From Bacteroidia bacterium (GTDB lineage Bacteria; Bacteroidota; Bacteroidia; J057): a DNA stretch of 54,701 nucleotides. The position numbers and the translations under genes were made by a program. Location: assembly GCA_022760475.1 (NCBI GenBank), contig JALEFZ010000003.1, positions 1 to 54,701 on the forward strand, in the 5' to 3' direction. This document shows, piece after piece, positions 23,466 to 31,420 of this stretch (positions are counted from its first letter, which is position 1; the number at the start of each line of letters is the position of its first letter). Under the pieces are notes generated by a model, which was not told the DNA's origin, searched no databases, and saw nothing but the letters and a program-made list of their open reading frames with translations.

Positions 23466-24329
23466 ATGATGCATATTGAGATAGATCAACATTCTGGCTT
23501 TTGTTTTGGGGTAGTATATGCCATTGAGATGGCAGAAGACCGCCTCAAAGAGACAGGTGAACTATATTGCCTTGGGGACATTGTCCATAATGACAAGGAA
23601 GTTGAAAGGCTCCAAAACCTGGGGCTAAAAGTCATTTCCCATGATGACCTTAGGGGGATGAAGGATACAACAGTGCTTATCCGTGCTCATGGAGAACCTC
23701 CTGAGACCTACCGCATCGCCATGGAAAACAACATCGAGTTGATCGATGCCTCCTGCCCAGTCGTCCTTAAGCTGCAAAACAGGGTAAGGCAAGCCTATGA
23801 TGACGACCGCCAAATCGTTATCCTTGGCAAAAAGGGACATGCAGAAGTGAATGGTCTCGTAGGACAAACCCAACAAGATGCCATCATCGTTAGCTCAGTA
23901 GAGGAAGCTGAAGCCTTGGAAATTGACGGTCCGGTTTCGCTATACAGCCAGACCACGAAGAGTACCAAACTCCTTTATGAGGTTCAGGAGTCCATGAACA
24001 GCAAATTTGAAGACTTCAAGGCAAATGATACCATTTGCAGGCAGGTGAGCAACCGCGAGCCAGAATTGAAGAAGTTTGCGGCCAAGCATGATGCTATTGT
24101 CTTCGTGGCTGGAAAAAAGTCCTCCAATGGCAAAGCCTTGTACCAAACTACAAAGTCCATTAATGCTAACTCATATTTCATTTCTGATCTCGATGAGTTG
24201 GACCTATCCCTCCTCAAAGGAAAAAATTCAATTGGAATTTGTGGAGCGACTTCCACACCCATGTGGCTCATGGAAAAAGTAGCTGAATACCTCCATAAGA
24301 CCTTCAATTCGGAAGAAGTTTTGGCTTGA
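23466..24329 (+). CDS. ispH: 4-hydroxy-3-methylbut-2-enyl diphosphate reductase
   Basis: Last step of the MEP isoprenoid pathway: reduces HMBPP to IPP and DMAPP with a [4Fe-4S] cluster. The 287 residues have the three cluster cysteines, Cys13 (GFCFGV), the one in DASCPVV and the one in NDTICRQ, plus the substrate-binding Glu in AHGEPPE and the SNG segment KSSNGKALY, and GICGATSTPMWL near the end. Length fits the standard enzyme, with no fused S1 domain. Transcribed after cmk; terminator follows at 24350. Confidence 0.97.
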   Translation: MMHIEIDQHSGFCFGVVYAIEMAEDRLKETGELYCLGDIVHNDKEVERLQNLGLKVISHDDLRGMKDTTVLIRAHGEPPETYRIAMENNIELIDASCPVVLKLQNRVRQAYDDDRQIVILGKKGHAEVNGLVGQTQQDAIIVSSVEEAEALEIDGPVSLYSQTTKSTKLLYEVQESMNSKFEDFKANDTICRQVSNREPELKKFAAKHDAIVFVAGKKSSNGKALYQTTKSINANSYFISDLDELDLSLLKGKNSIGICGATSTPMWLMEKVAEYLHKTFNSEEVLA

Positions 24330-24349
24330 TACGTCAACAAATAAAGTAT

Positions 24350-24382
24350 AAGGCTTCTATCATCAGATAGGGGCCTTTTTTT
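24350..24382 (+). terminator. intrinsic terminator after ispH
   Basis: AAGGCTTCTATC and GATAGGGGCCTT pair across ATCA with two imperfect positions, followed by seven T, 20 bp after the stop codon. Confidence 0.75.
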
Positions 24383-24504
24383 ATGTCCAATATCCAGCTA
24401 GCGTACACGCATGTAAATGGATGTATCACGGATGCTTATTGGTATAGAACTGCATATTTCGGTCTGCGTTTATTTAAATGTAAATGATATTAAGTGAACA
24501 GAAT

Positions 24505-24921
24505 ATGATGAAGAATTGGAAAATAAGCGTTATGGTAATGATCATGAGTGCATTTGCAAGCATGAGTTTTGCCCAAGGATATGCAGTTGATACCGCAAGA
24601 CTGGAGAAAGCGGAAGATAGATTGGTAGAGTTATTGGCCGTAGACAAAGGTCAATTGACCAAATCAGAAAAGAAAGCCTGGAAATGGGAGAAAAAACAAC
24701 AGAAACGAATCATCGCTCAGGAAATGGAGAAAATTCGTTTTAATCAGGAGATGGATTATCGCTGGAGGTACGGAAGCCCATACGCTTTTGGCACATATGG
24801 CTTGATCAACCCGGCCTTTAGAGGATTTTATCCATATGGAGGATTCTATCGCAGGCCAGTTATTGTAGCCCCCCAACGCTGTGTGGTACCCAGCAGGTCC
24901 AGGACAAGAGTAAGGAATTAA
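24505..24921 (+). CDS. small secreted protein with Tyr/Gly/Arg-rich C-terminus
   Basis: A 138-residue protein with a signal peptide (MMKNWKISVMVMIMSAFASMSFAQ) and a charged helical middle (KSEKKAWKWEKKQQKRIIAQEMEKIRFNQEM) followed by a C-terminal region rich in Tyr, Gly and Phe (YGSPYAFGTYG..FRGFYPYGGFYRR) and a basic tail (SRSRTRVRN). No domain was recognised. Possibly an envelope or surface component. The ATG pair at 24505/24508 is preferred to the upstream Met at 24484 because it places the basic residues right before the signal core. Confidence 0.6.
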   Translation: MMKNWKISVMVMIMSAFASMSFAQGYAVDTARLEKAEDRLVELLAVDKGQLTKSEKKAWKWEKKQQKRIIAQEMEKIRFNQEMDYRWRYGSPYAFGTYGLINPAFRGFYPYGGFYRRPVIVAPQRCVVPSRSRTRVRN

Positions 24922-24947
24922 TTGAAAGTTGATATAATTGATGGTTG

Positions 24948-24976
24948 AAAGCCGCTCTCCAGGAGCGGCTTTTTTA
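24948..24976 (+). terminator. intrinsic terminator after the small secreted protein
   Basis: AAAGCCGCTC and GAGCGGCTTT form a 10-bp stem with a short loop and a T run; it overlaps the very end of the convergent membrane-protein gene at 24974. Confidence 0.85.
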
Positions 24977-25543
24977 GTTTCTGTGCCGATGCTTGGCCTC
25001 TCCTTTGACTGGCATGTCCTCGATTCCCATTTCTCTTTCCAATGATTCTTCTATAAATATGGCTTCCTGAAGGTCTTCAATAAAATCAATTAGCTTTTTG
25101 CTACAGTTCTCATGATCAACCATCCAAATTGAGTAACTCGAGGATTTATCATGTTCATCCAGCTTTACATATAATTGTTTGATTCCTTCAATAGCATAGC
25201 TTCTATTGCCAGGCCACCACATGGGGTCATGCGTAATAGAAAGTGATCCATTACCGACTACCATAATGGTTTTGTTGAGGTAGCCTGCAATGGTGTAGTA
25301 GGTAAGACATATTCCCATGGCCACATGGAAAATGGGAAAAATGACTGAAAGAAAGTCGAAATCTGTTTCTAGTGGCCTTCCAGTAAGATGGTTGTACCAT
25401 TGCAAAATCAAAGAGTCCCAAAAAATCACAAAGAGAGTAAGGAAAATAAATCGAAGGCCCCACCAACTCCTCAGCATAACCAAATGTCCATTCTCTCTAA
25501 ATATCTTAAAATTGGTTGGGGGCTTATATCCAGGGTAATTCAC
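24974..25543 (-). CDS. two-helix membrane protein, paralogue of the 25615 gene
   Basis: A 189-residue membrane protein. A short N-terminal cytoplasmic segment with FKIFRENGHLVMLRSWWGLRFIF leads to two helices (ILTLFVIFWDSLIL-like and an IFHVAMGICLTYYTIAGYL segment), followed by a soluble domain beginning VVGNGSLSITHDPMWWPGNRSYAIEGIKQLYV and ending in an acidic LQEAIFIEESLEREM helix. The strongly conserved SLSITHDP.WWPG.RSY and DLQ.AIF.E segments recur in the next gene. Layout (two helices plus a small beta domain) recalls PH-like membrane proteins; function is unknown. Confidence 0.75.
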   Translation of the reverse strand: MNYPGYKPPTNFKIFRENGHLVMLRSWWGLRFIFLTLFVIFWDSLILQWYNHLTGRPLETDFDFLSVIFPIFHVAMGICLTYYTIAGYLNKTIMVVGNGSLSITHDPMWWPGNRSYAIEGIKQLYVKLDEHDKSSSYSIWMVDHENCSKKLIDFIEDLQEAIFIEESLEREMGIEDMPVKGEAKHRHRN

Positions 25544-25614
25544 GGTTTATTTTTTTAAAAGTATTTAAGGAACATTTAGAATAATGTGTCTCCCATTTTT
25601 TCATCCATGGTTTA

Positions 25615-26181
25615 CTATTCACTCAATTTCAGCTCTTTACGGATCATATCTTCCAAAAAAATTGCATCCTGAAGGTCATCAAAACCTTCTATTAGAATTC
25701 GTTCTTTTCCTTCCTTATCTCTCATGCGAAGGGAATGACTAGTGTAAAACTCATATTCCTCCCTCTCAGAATCCCACCTTCTGTTTTCTTCTGTTTTTAC
25801 AAATACTTTATGAAAATTTTGGGAAGAATAGCTTCTACTCCCCGGCCACCATAAGGGATCATGGGTGATAGACAAGGAAGCTTGTCCAATGACTATGATG
25901 GTCTTGTTGATGAAGCCGGCAAGGGTATAATAGGTGAGAAAAACCGCCACCATCAGATGAAAAATAGCCCCAAGTGCCATTCCCCAGTCTGGATTACCCC
26001 CTTTAAATGCCTGTCTGTAGATAAAAATGATAAAGGAGTCCCAAGCAATGGTAAAAAAGGTCAAAAGGAGATAATGAATCTTCCACCATCTACGGATCAT
26101 AACAAGGCTTCCATTCTGGCGAATGACCTTGAATCCTGAAGGAGTCGGGACAATTGGGTCTTGCATAGATGCTTTTTCCAT
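25615..26181 (-). CDS. two-helix membrane protein, paralogue of the 24974 gene
   Basis: A 188-residue protein with the same plan as its neighbour: FKVIRQNGSLVMIRRWW near the start, two membrane segments (LLTFFTIAWDSFIIFIY; IFHLMVAVFLTYYTLAGFI), then SLSITHDPLWWPGSRSYSSQNFHKVFV and the C-terminal FDDLQDAIFLEDMIRKE. Residues between helix two and the end are about as divergent as expected for an old tandem duplication. The gap between the two genes is 71 bp. A palindromic A/T-rich segment overlaps its start (26169-26199). Confidence 0.75.
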   Translation of the reverse strand: MEKASMQDPIVPTPSGFKVIRQNGSLVMIRRWWKIHYLLLTFFTIAWDSFIIFIYRQAFKGGNPDWGMALGAIFHLMVAVFLTYYTLAGFINKTIIVIGQASLSITHDPLWWPGSRSYSSQNFHKVFVKTEENRRWDSEREEYEFYTSHSLRMRDKEGKERILIEGFDDLQDAIFLEDMIRKELKLSE

Positions 26182-26202
26182 ATAGTCGAAAAAAGCATGA
26201 AC

Positions 26203-26247
26203 CCATCAGCCTTGAACTGAAAAATTTTTTCAATCCAAGGCTGATGG
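26203..26247. repeat. 45-bp imperfect inverted repeat between membrane gene and DUF1015
   Basis: CCATCAGCCTTG (26203-26214) pairs with CAAGGCTGATGG (26236-26247), and the stem continues through CTGAAAAA/TTTTTTCA with small bulges. It forms a long hairpin downstream of the DUF1015 gene on the minus strand and upstream of the 26181 start. No T tract follows on either strand, so it is a processing or structural hairpin rather than a standard terminator. Confidence 0.6.
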
Positions 26248-26293
26248 TGTATTGAGGTAAATTTTATACGGTTCAAAAGGATCAGAGCTGATC

Positions 26294-27535
26294 CTAAAAC
26301 TTATAGACAAAGAGTCCCGAACGTAGTTTAGGCTCAAACCAGGTTACCTTTGGTGGCATCAATAGGTCATTGTCTGCAATGTCTATCAATTGCTGCATGG
26401 ATACAGGGTAGAGGGCAAAAGCTGCTGCCATTTCACCGCTATCTACCCGCTTTTCAAGCTCGTTGAGACCTCTGATCCCCCCCACAAATTCGATTCTTGA
26501 ATCCCTCCTTAGGTCTACAATGCCCAAAAGTGGCTCAAGCACCTGCTTGGAGAGTATCGTTACGTCCAATACCCCAATAGGATCAGAATCATCATAGGTT
26601 CCCGCTTTTGCATGGAGCCTATACCAATTTCCTCCCATGTACAGTGAAAACTCATGCAAAAGAGAAGGCTTGTATTGTGCCTCCACCTGCTCAAGTTCAA
26701 AAGATTCTTTTAGTTTTTCGAGAAACTCCTCATCTGAATAATCCCCCAAATCTCTGACCACCCTGTTGTAATCCAGAATTTTAAGTTGGTTATCAGGAAA
26801 ATGTACAGCTAAAAAATAGTTGTAGTCTTCAGATCCTGTGTGGGAAGGATTCTGCGCTGCGATTTCTTGCCCAACAAGCGCGGCAGCAGCCGTTCTATGG
26901 TGTCCATCCGCTACGTAGGTCGCAGGAACCTTCTCCGCAAATAGCCTGATGAACTCCCCTACTCTGGCCTCATCATCTACCTTCCAAAGTATATGCCTTA
27001 TCCCATCCACTGCCGTAAAATCATACTCTGGCTCTCCTGACTCAACCTCCTCTACCAACTGATCCAGGTCTTGAACTTGTTTGTAAGCAAAAAATACTGG
27101 CTCAGGATTCATCCTTTGCACACGAACATGGTTTTTTCGATCCTCCTCCTTCACGGGTCGGGTCAACTCGTGCTTTTTGATCACGTTGTCGAAATAATCG
27201 GAAACAGCCGCAGCAGCCACAATCCCACTCTGCTGAACCTCTCCCATTTCCAGACGATAAATATAAATCGCAGGCTTTTCATCCTGGAAAAACACCCCTG
27301 ATTGAATTAGATCTGCAAAATTTGATTTACCCTTTTGATAAACCTCAGGTGCGTAAGGGTCCTGATCGGCGGGAAAGTCAATTTCCGGCTTCACAATGTG
27401 AAGAAATGAAAGATCATTGCCATCGGCCTCAACTTTGGCTTCCTGGGTATTCAGGACGTCATAAGGCCTTGAGGCAACTTCTTTTGCTTTCTCTGGCAGG
27501 GGGCGAAATGCTTTGAATGCTTTTATTATAGCCAC
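26294..27535 (-). CDS. DUF1015 domain-containing protein
   Basis: A 413-residue DUF1015 protein, full length. Family marks are IKAFKAFRPLPEKAKEVASRPYDVLNT at the N-terminus, EDRKNHVRVQRMNPEPVFFAY, TAVDGIRH and YVADGHHRTAAAAL (ADGHHR at about residues 209-214). The GHHR motif resembles the G-x-[HR]-R motif of ParB/Srx-fold proteins, some of which are free-serine kinases; that link is an inference. Gene neighbours support a role near serine metabolism: serC is 73 bp upstream in the same orientation. Confidence 0.88.
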   Translation of the reverse strand: MAIIKAFKAFRPLPEKAKEVASRPYDVLNTQEAKVEADGNDLSFLHIVKPEIDFPADQDPYAPEVYQKGKSNFADLIQSGVFFQDEKPAIYIYRLEMGEVQQSGIVAAAAVSDYFDNVIKKHELTRPVKEEDRKNHVRVQRMNPEPVFFAYKQVQDLDQLVEEVESGEPEYDFTAVDGIRHILWKVDDEARVGEFIRLFAEKVPATYVADGHHRTAAAALVGQEIAAQNPSHTGSEDYNYFLAVHFPDNQLKILDYNRVVRDLGDYSDEEFLEKLKESFELEQVEAQYKPSLLHEFSLYMGGNWYRLHAKAGTYDDSDPIGVLDVTILSKQVLEPLLGIVDLRRDSRIEFVGGIRGLNELEKRVDSGEMAAAFALYPVSMQQLIDIADNDLLMPPKVTWFEPKLRSGLFVYKF

Positions 27536-27608
27536 AGTAGTAGATTTTTAAGTCAATATTAGTGGGTTATTGGGAAGGGAACAAATTCAAGAACGAATTC
27601 TGTAATTA

Positions 27609-28682
27609 CTACTTTTGGAATTCATCCAGGACCTCGACCAGGTATTCTACTCCTTCCAGATTCATGCTATTGTACAGACTGGCTCTTAGTCCCCCTACAC
27701 TTCGATGCCCTTTCAAAAACATACATCCTTTTTCCTCTGCAAAGCCCACAAGTTTAAGGTCGCTTTCTCCATCTGGAGTTTTGAAACAGATGTTCATCCA
27801 TGAGCGGTCAGGCTCTGAAATGTTGGCAGAGTAGAAGGAAGAGCTATCAATAAAATCGTAGAGGAGTTGTGCTTTTTTCCTGTTTTGAACCTCCAAAGCA
27901 CTCACCCCTCCCATATCTAAAGTCCATTTGAAGACCAGTCCAGTAAGGTAAATTGCGAAGGTAGGAGGAGTATTGTAGAGGGAGTTTTTCTCCGAATGTG
28001 TTTGGTAGTTAAGCATCTTGGGACATAGCTCATGAGCTGAGCCAATGAGGTCTTTTCGAATGATCACCACAGTCATTCCTGCCGGACCAATATTTTTTTG
28101 TGCTCCAGCATAGATCAAACCAAAATCTTCGACCTGATAAGTTTCTGAAAGAATGTTGGAGGACATGTCTGCCACTAGAGGAATCTTTTTAGAATCTGGA
28201 ATTTGACTCAGCCTCGTCCCAAAAATAGTATTGTTGGTTGTGATATGCAGGTAATCAGTTTCAGGGGAGACTTTATCAAGGTCTAGTGGTGGGACGTAAG
28301 AATAATTTCTATCCCTGGAAGATGAGAGCACCTGAGTATTGCCATATTTTTCTGCCTCTGCGATTGCCCTTTCTGACCAACGCCCTGTATCCCAAAAGGC
28401 TGCTTTACCATTTTTCATGAGATTCAGCGGAACCATGGCAAACTGGGTAGAAGCTCCTCCTTGCAAAAATAGAACTTCGTAGTTTTCAGGTATGGCCATC
28501 AACTGCCTCAAATTCGCCTCCGCGTTTTCGATTACTTCCTGAAAAACCCCCGATCGATGACTCACTTCAAGGATAGACATTCCACTGCCTTTGTAATCCA
28601 GAAACTCTCTTTGGGCAATTTCCATGACATCAGCAGGTAACAAAGCCGGGCCAGGAGAAAAATTATACACCTTCCTCTTCAT
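27609..28682 (-). CDS. serC: phosphoserine aminotransferase
   Basis: Converts 3-phosphohydroxypyruvate to phosphoserine (serine synthesis) and also serves pyridoxal synthesis. The enzyme has KVYNFSPGPALLP at its start, FLQGGASTQFAMVPLN, the PLP lysine in YAGAQKNIGPAGM (near residue 197), and RASLYNSMNLEGVEYL at the end. Several Met codons stand at the start (28694, 28691, 28685, 28682); I use the last, nearest the conserved sequence, but all overlap the end of the upstream gene by at least 20 bp. No serA or serB is adjacent. Confidence 0.96.
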   Translation of the reverse strand: MKRKVYNFSPGPALLPADVMEIAQREFLDYKGSGMSILEVSHRSGVFQEVIENAEANLRQLMAIPENYEVLFLQGGASTQFAMVPLNLMKNGKAAFWDTGRWSERAIAEAEKYGNTQVLSSSRDRNYSYVPPLDLDKVSPETDYLHITTNNTIFGTRLSQIPDSKKIPLVADMSSNILSETYQVEDFGLIYAGAQKNIGPAGMTVVIIRKDLIGSAHELCPKMLNYQTHSEKNSLYNTPPTFAIYLTGLVFKWTLDMGGVSALEVQNRKKAQLLYDFIDSSSFYSANISEPDRSWMNICFKTPDGESDLKLVGFAEEKGCMFLKGHRSVGGLRASLYNSMNLEGVEYLVEVLDEFQK

Positions 28683-29004
28683 CATCTTCATCATTTGGAT
28701 TCAAACGCTTTTCAAGAGCCAAGACTCCAGCAATTACAGCCAGTGCCACAATAAACTTCGCTATACCATCGATGGGCAATGCGTATGGAGCTGGAGCAAA
28801 TGCAATAATAGCAGCCAATGTCAATGCCAGGGTCAGGTATCCAAATTTTTTCAAAAGGAAAAACAAAATGGCAAACACAGCCAGCCCAATGGCTCCCTTG
28901 ATTAACCCAAACATAACTGGATCTATTTCCACCGTTACCGGAATCAAAAAGAAGGAAAGTCCTCCAAAGATTATGGCTATGATTAAGGAAAGATTTCTAC
29001 TCAT
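28663..29004 (-). CDS. small four-helix membrane protein with acidic tail
   Basis: A 113-residue protein with about four hydrophobic helices (LSLIIAIIFGGLSFFLIPVTV; GLIKGAIGLAVFAILFFLL; LTLALTLAAIIAFAPAPYAL; FIVALAVIAGVLAL) and a highly acidic C-terminus (NPNDEDDEEEGV). No domain is recognised. It lies 6 bp after the cysteine-desulfurase-like gene and its tail overlaps the serC start region, so translation is probably coupled. Its acidic tail is encoded by the same bases that carry the serC start codons. Confidence 0.7.
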   Translation of the reverse strand: MSRNLSLIIAIIFGGLSFFLIPVTVEIDPVMFGLIKGAIGLAVFAILFFLLKKFGYLTLALTLAAIIAFAPAPYALPIDGIAKFIVALAVIAGVLALEKRLNPNDEDDEEEGV

Positions 29005-29010
29005 GGGCTT

Positions 29011-30243
29011 TTACTTAAATATTCCGTCAAAAATAGAAATGAGTCTTTTTACTTCCTCATGGGTATTGTAATGCAACAAACTGACACGAACAACCCCGTT
29101 CTTCTGCTCAATCCCCAGCTTTTCAATCAATTTTTTAGCATAAAAATCTCCATATCGAATACCAATCCTGAATGGATCTACCTGATCTACAATCTCCTTG
29201 GAATCCAGTTTTTCATGCACAAAGGAAATCGTAGAAACCCTTTTCGATTTATCTGCCTTTTTGTTTCCAATAATTTTTATATCAGAATTTGAGTTAAGGA
29301 AATCCAGCAAGATCCCACTAAGCTCCTCCTCCTGTTGAGTGAAGAGGTCAAAAGCCTTCTGATAGGTGAGGCGACCTTTGGGTGCCTGTTCGAAATGGTG
29401 GTTGTTAATGGCCTCGAGGTAATCAAAAATCCCCATCAAACTATATGCAAATTCGAAATTTACATTTCCAGGCTGGAACTTGTAGGGGGAACTTTGAATA
29501 AAGTAATGGTTAATCCCTTCCATTTTCTCCAAATGTGCTTTCTTCACATACATCAAGGCAAAGTGTGGCCCAAAAACCTTGTACCAGCTGAATATATAGA
29601 AATCTACCCCTAGTTCCTGAACATCTGGCAATCGATGCGGAGCATAAGCCACTCCATCCACACATACCAAGAGGCCTTGTGCTTGTGCATATTTTGTAAT
29701 TTCCTTTACAGGATTGATGCTTCCCAGAACATTGGAAGCGTGGGTAAAGGCCAGCAATTTAGTTTTATCGGTGATGAGTCCTTTTAGGTCGTCGAGTTCC
29801 AACTGGAAAGTCTCGGGATTATATTCCCAGATTTTAATCTCTATCCCCTTCTTTTTAAGATCCGTCCATGGGCTCACATTGGCTTCATGATCTGTATTTG
29901 TTACAATGATTTCGTCTCCCGGCTTCCATGCATGGGACAAGGCCAAAGACAAAATCCTGATTTGCATGGAAGTAGATGGTCCCAGAACGATCTCTTCAAG
30001 CTGATTGGCATGTATATAGTCCCTTGTGTGTTGGGAAGCTTCATACACCCTTGCACCTGCCAATTGCGAAATTTCATAGCTTGCGCCATGCTGAACATTA
30101 GAATTAAGCAGGTAGTCACTTAGCCTTTCTGCAACAGGGCGCAGGGTTTGGGAGCCACCGGCATTGTCCATAAAAACAAAGCCCGAAGAAAGAGATGGGA
30201 AAAATGACCTAGCAAATGAAGTGTCCAGGGATAATTCTTGCAT
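29011..30243 (-). CDS. aminotransferase class V / cysteine-desulfurase-like enzyme
   Basis: A 410-residue PLP enzyme of the class V aminotransferase fold. Recognisable segments: FPSLSSGFVFMDNAGGSQTL at the start, EIIVTNTDHEANVSPW, AFTHASNVLGSINPV, CVDGVAYAPHRLPDV and the PLP lysine in FSWYKVFGPHFALMY (near residue 222). The pattern 'SWYK.(F/Y)GPH' matches the TIGR01976-like group of 'cysteine desulfurase-like' proteins rather than IscS or SufS. No isc/suf genes are adjacent. It heads a minus-strand run with the small membrane protein, serC and DUF1015. Substrate unknown. Confidence 0.88.
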   Translation of the reverse strand: MQELSLDTSFARSFFPSLSSGFVFMDNAGGSQTLRPVAERLSDYLLNSNVQHGASYEISQLAGARVYEASQHTRDYIHANQLEEIVLGPSTSMQIRILSLALSHAWKPGDEIIVTNTDHEANVSPWTDLKKKGIEIKIWEYNPETFQLELDDLKGLITDKTKLLAFTHASNVLGSINPVKEITKYAQAQGLLVCVDGVAYAPHRLPDVQELGVDFYIFSWYKVFGPHFALMYVKKAHLEKMEGINHYFIQSSPYKFQPGNVNFEFAYSLMGIFDYLEAINNHHFEQAPKGRLTYQKAFDLFTQQEEELSGILLDFLNSNSDIKIIGNKKADKSKRVSTISFVHEKLDSKEIVDQVDPFRIGIRYGDFYAKKLIEKLGIEQKNGVVRVSLLHYNTHEEVKRLISIFDGIFK

Positions 30244-30322
30244 GAGGTAGTTAGATAAGTTTATATGCTCAAAGCGAACTTACAGAGCTACCTTTGCATT
30301 TGCAATCCAGGGATCAAAAAAG

Positions 30323-30958
30323 CTAGTTCTTGAGAATTCTGGTGATCCAACGGTTCTCGCCAGAAACTACCTGTACGAGGTATGTTCCCTTCAAAAGGCC
30401 ACGGGTTGGAACCTGGACATGATTGGAGAAGTTATTGTACACCCTCTCTTTAAGAATCACCTGTCCCATGGAGTTGATCACTTGAAGGCTTGCATTCTCT
30501 CCTATATGGGAAGGAATGACCACATTCCAATGGTTATCACTTTGGGTACTTAGGAGGTGCCTATCCCATTTATGAATGAAGGAAAAAGAAGGTGAAAGAT
30601 ATTCCACATTTTTTGCTGTGGCATCAACTATTTTAATCCTATAATGCACCCTTTTATTTTTTTCCGGGATTCGGTCAAAAAAGGCATAAGATTTGCTTGA
30701 TGATCCACGAAGTCCTCCAAAAGTCTGGAAGTTTATACCATCATGGGACTTTTGGACTAACAGGATGTAGTTACTGGCATCGACCATCAGTTCCCATTTG
30801 AGCTGAACCTTTTTCTCGCTAATGGATGATACCTCAACGTTTGAGATCATGTCATTTGCGGGCATATATTGCCATGTTGACTCATTAACAGCAAATAAGC
30901 TATTGAATGAGGCAATCAGCAGGGACAATGTTACGTTAAGCAAGAGGAGACTTTTCAT
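30323..30958 (-). CDS. secreted protein with T9SS sorting domain
   Basis: A 211-residue secreted protein. Signal peptide (MKSLLLLNVTLSLLIASFNSLFAV), a fibronectin-III-like region (SEKKVQLKWELMVDASNYILLVQKSHDGINFQTFG), and a type A T9SS C-terminal domain (NASLQVINSMGQVILKERVYN.. to LLKGTYLVQVVSGENRWITRILKN). It has no catalytic domain, so it looks like a small surface or adhesion module, or a pared-down carrier of the sorting tail. The start is the Met at 30958, where the signal peptide begins; the longer frame adds six residues. Confidence 0.8.
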   Translation of the reverse strand: MKSLLLLNVTLSLLIASFNSLFAVNESTWQYMPANDMISNVEVSSISEKKVQLKWELMVDASNYILLVQKSHDGINFQTFGGLRGSSSKSYAFFDRIPEKNKRVHYRIKIVDATAKNVEYLSPSFSFIHKWDRHLLSTQSDNHWNVVIPSHIGENASLQVINSMGQVILKERVYNNFSNHVQVPTRGLLKGTYLVQVVSGENRWITRILKN

Positions 30959-31420
30959 AGCACGTGGCTTGTCCAAAAATCCTGGCTAAATACAAGGTTA
31001 CAAGAGTTAAAGTAAAGTGCCTTTCCGGATCAGAAAATTGAATGATCCTTCAATCCACTTTTCGATAGCTAATTTACAATTAAAACCTTTCGTAGAAGGT
31101 CATATGTAATATTTAGTACAAAATTGAACATTTTTTCTTACATCCCCCTAAAAAGTAGCGCTTTTTGTGCATTAAATTTAGGTAGTAGAAGAATAAACTG
31201 TTTCAAAATCTATACATCTACTGTGTAAGTAACAGCAAATGTGTTAAAATTTCTGACAAGAATTATCACAAAAAGCTTAACTTTTTATCAGAAATTACGC
31301 CTCAAAATAGGAAAATTGTAATGATTCCTATTTCCTCATTCGAGATTTGAATATCTTAAAAATTTAATTAAAGATCCAATTTCTTCTATTTGTAGGTATT
31401 TTGAAGCCTGGAAGGCCATT
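30959..31420. other. 462-bp A/T-rich gene-free gap
   Basis: No convincing frame on either strand. I see only a weak hairpin (AAAAAG-tagcg-CTTTTT at 31150-31166) and poly-A/T runs. It contains the downstream region of the REC-cyclase gene and the upstream region of the T9SS gene, both on the minus strand. Nothing else is recognisable. Confidence 0.5.
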
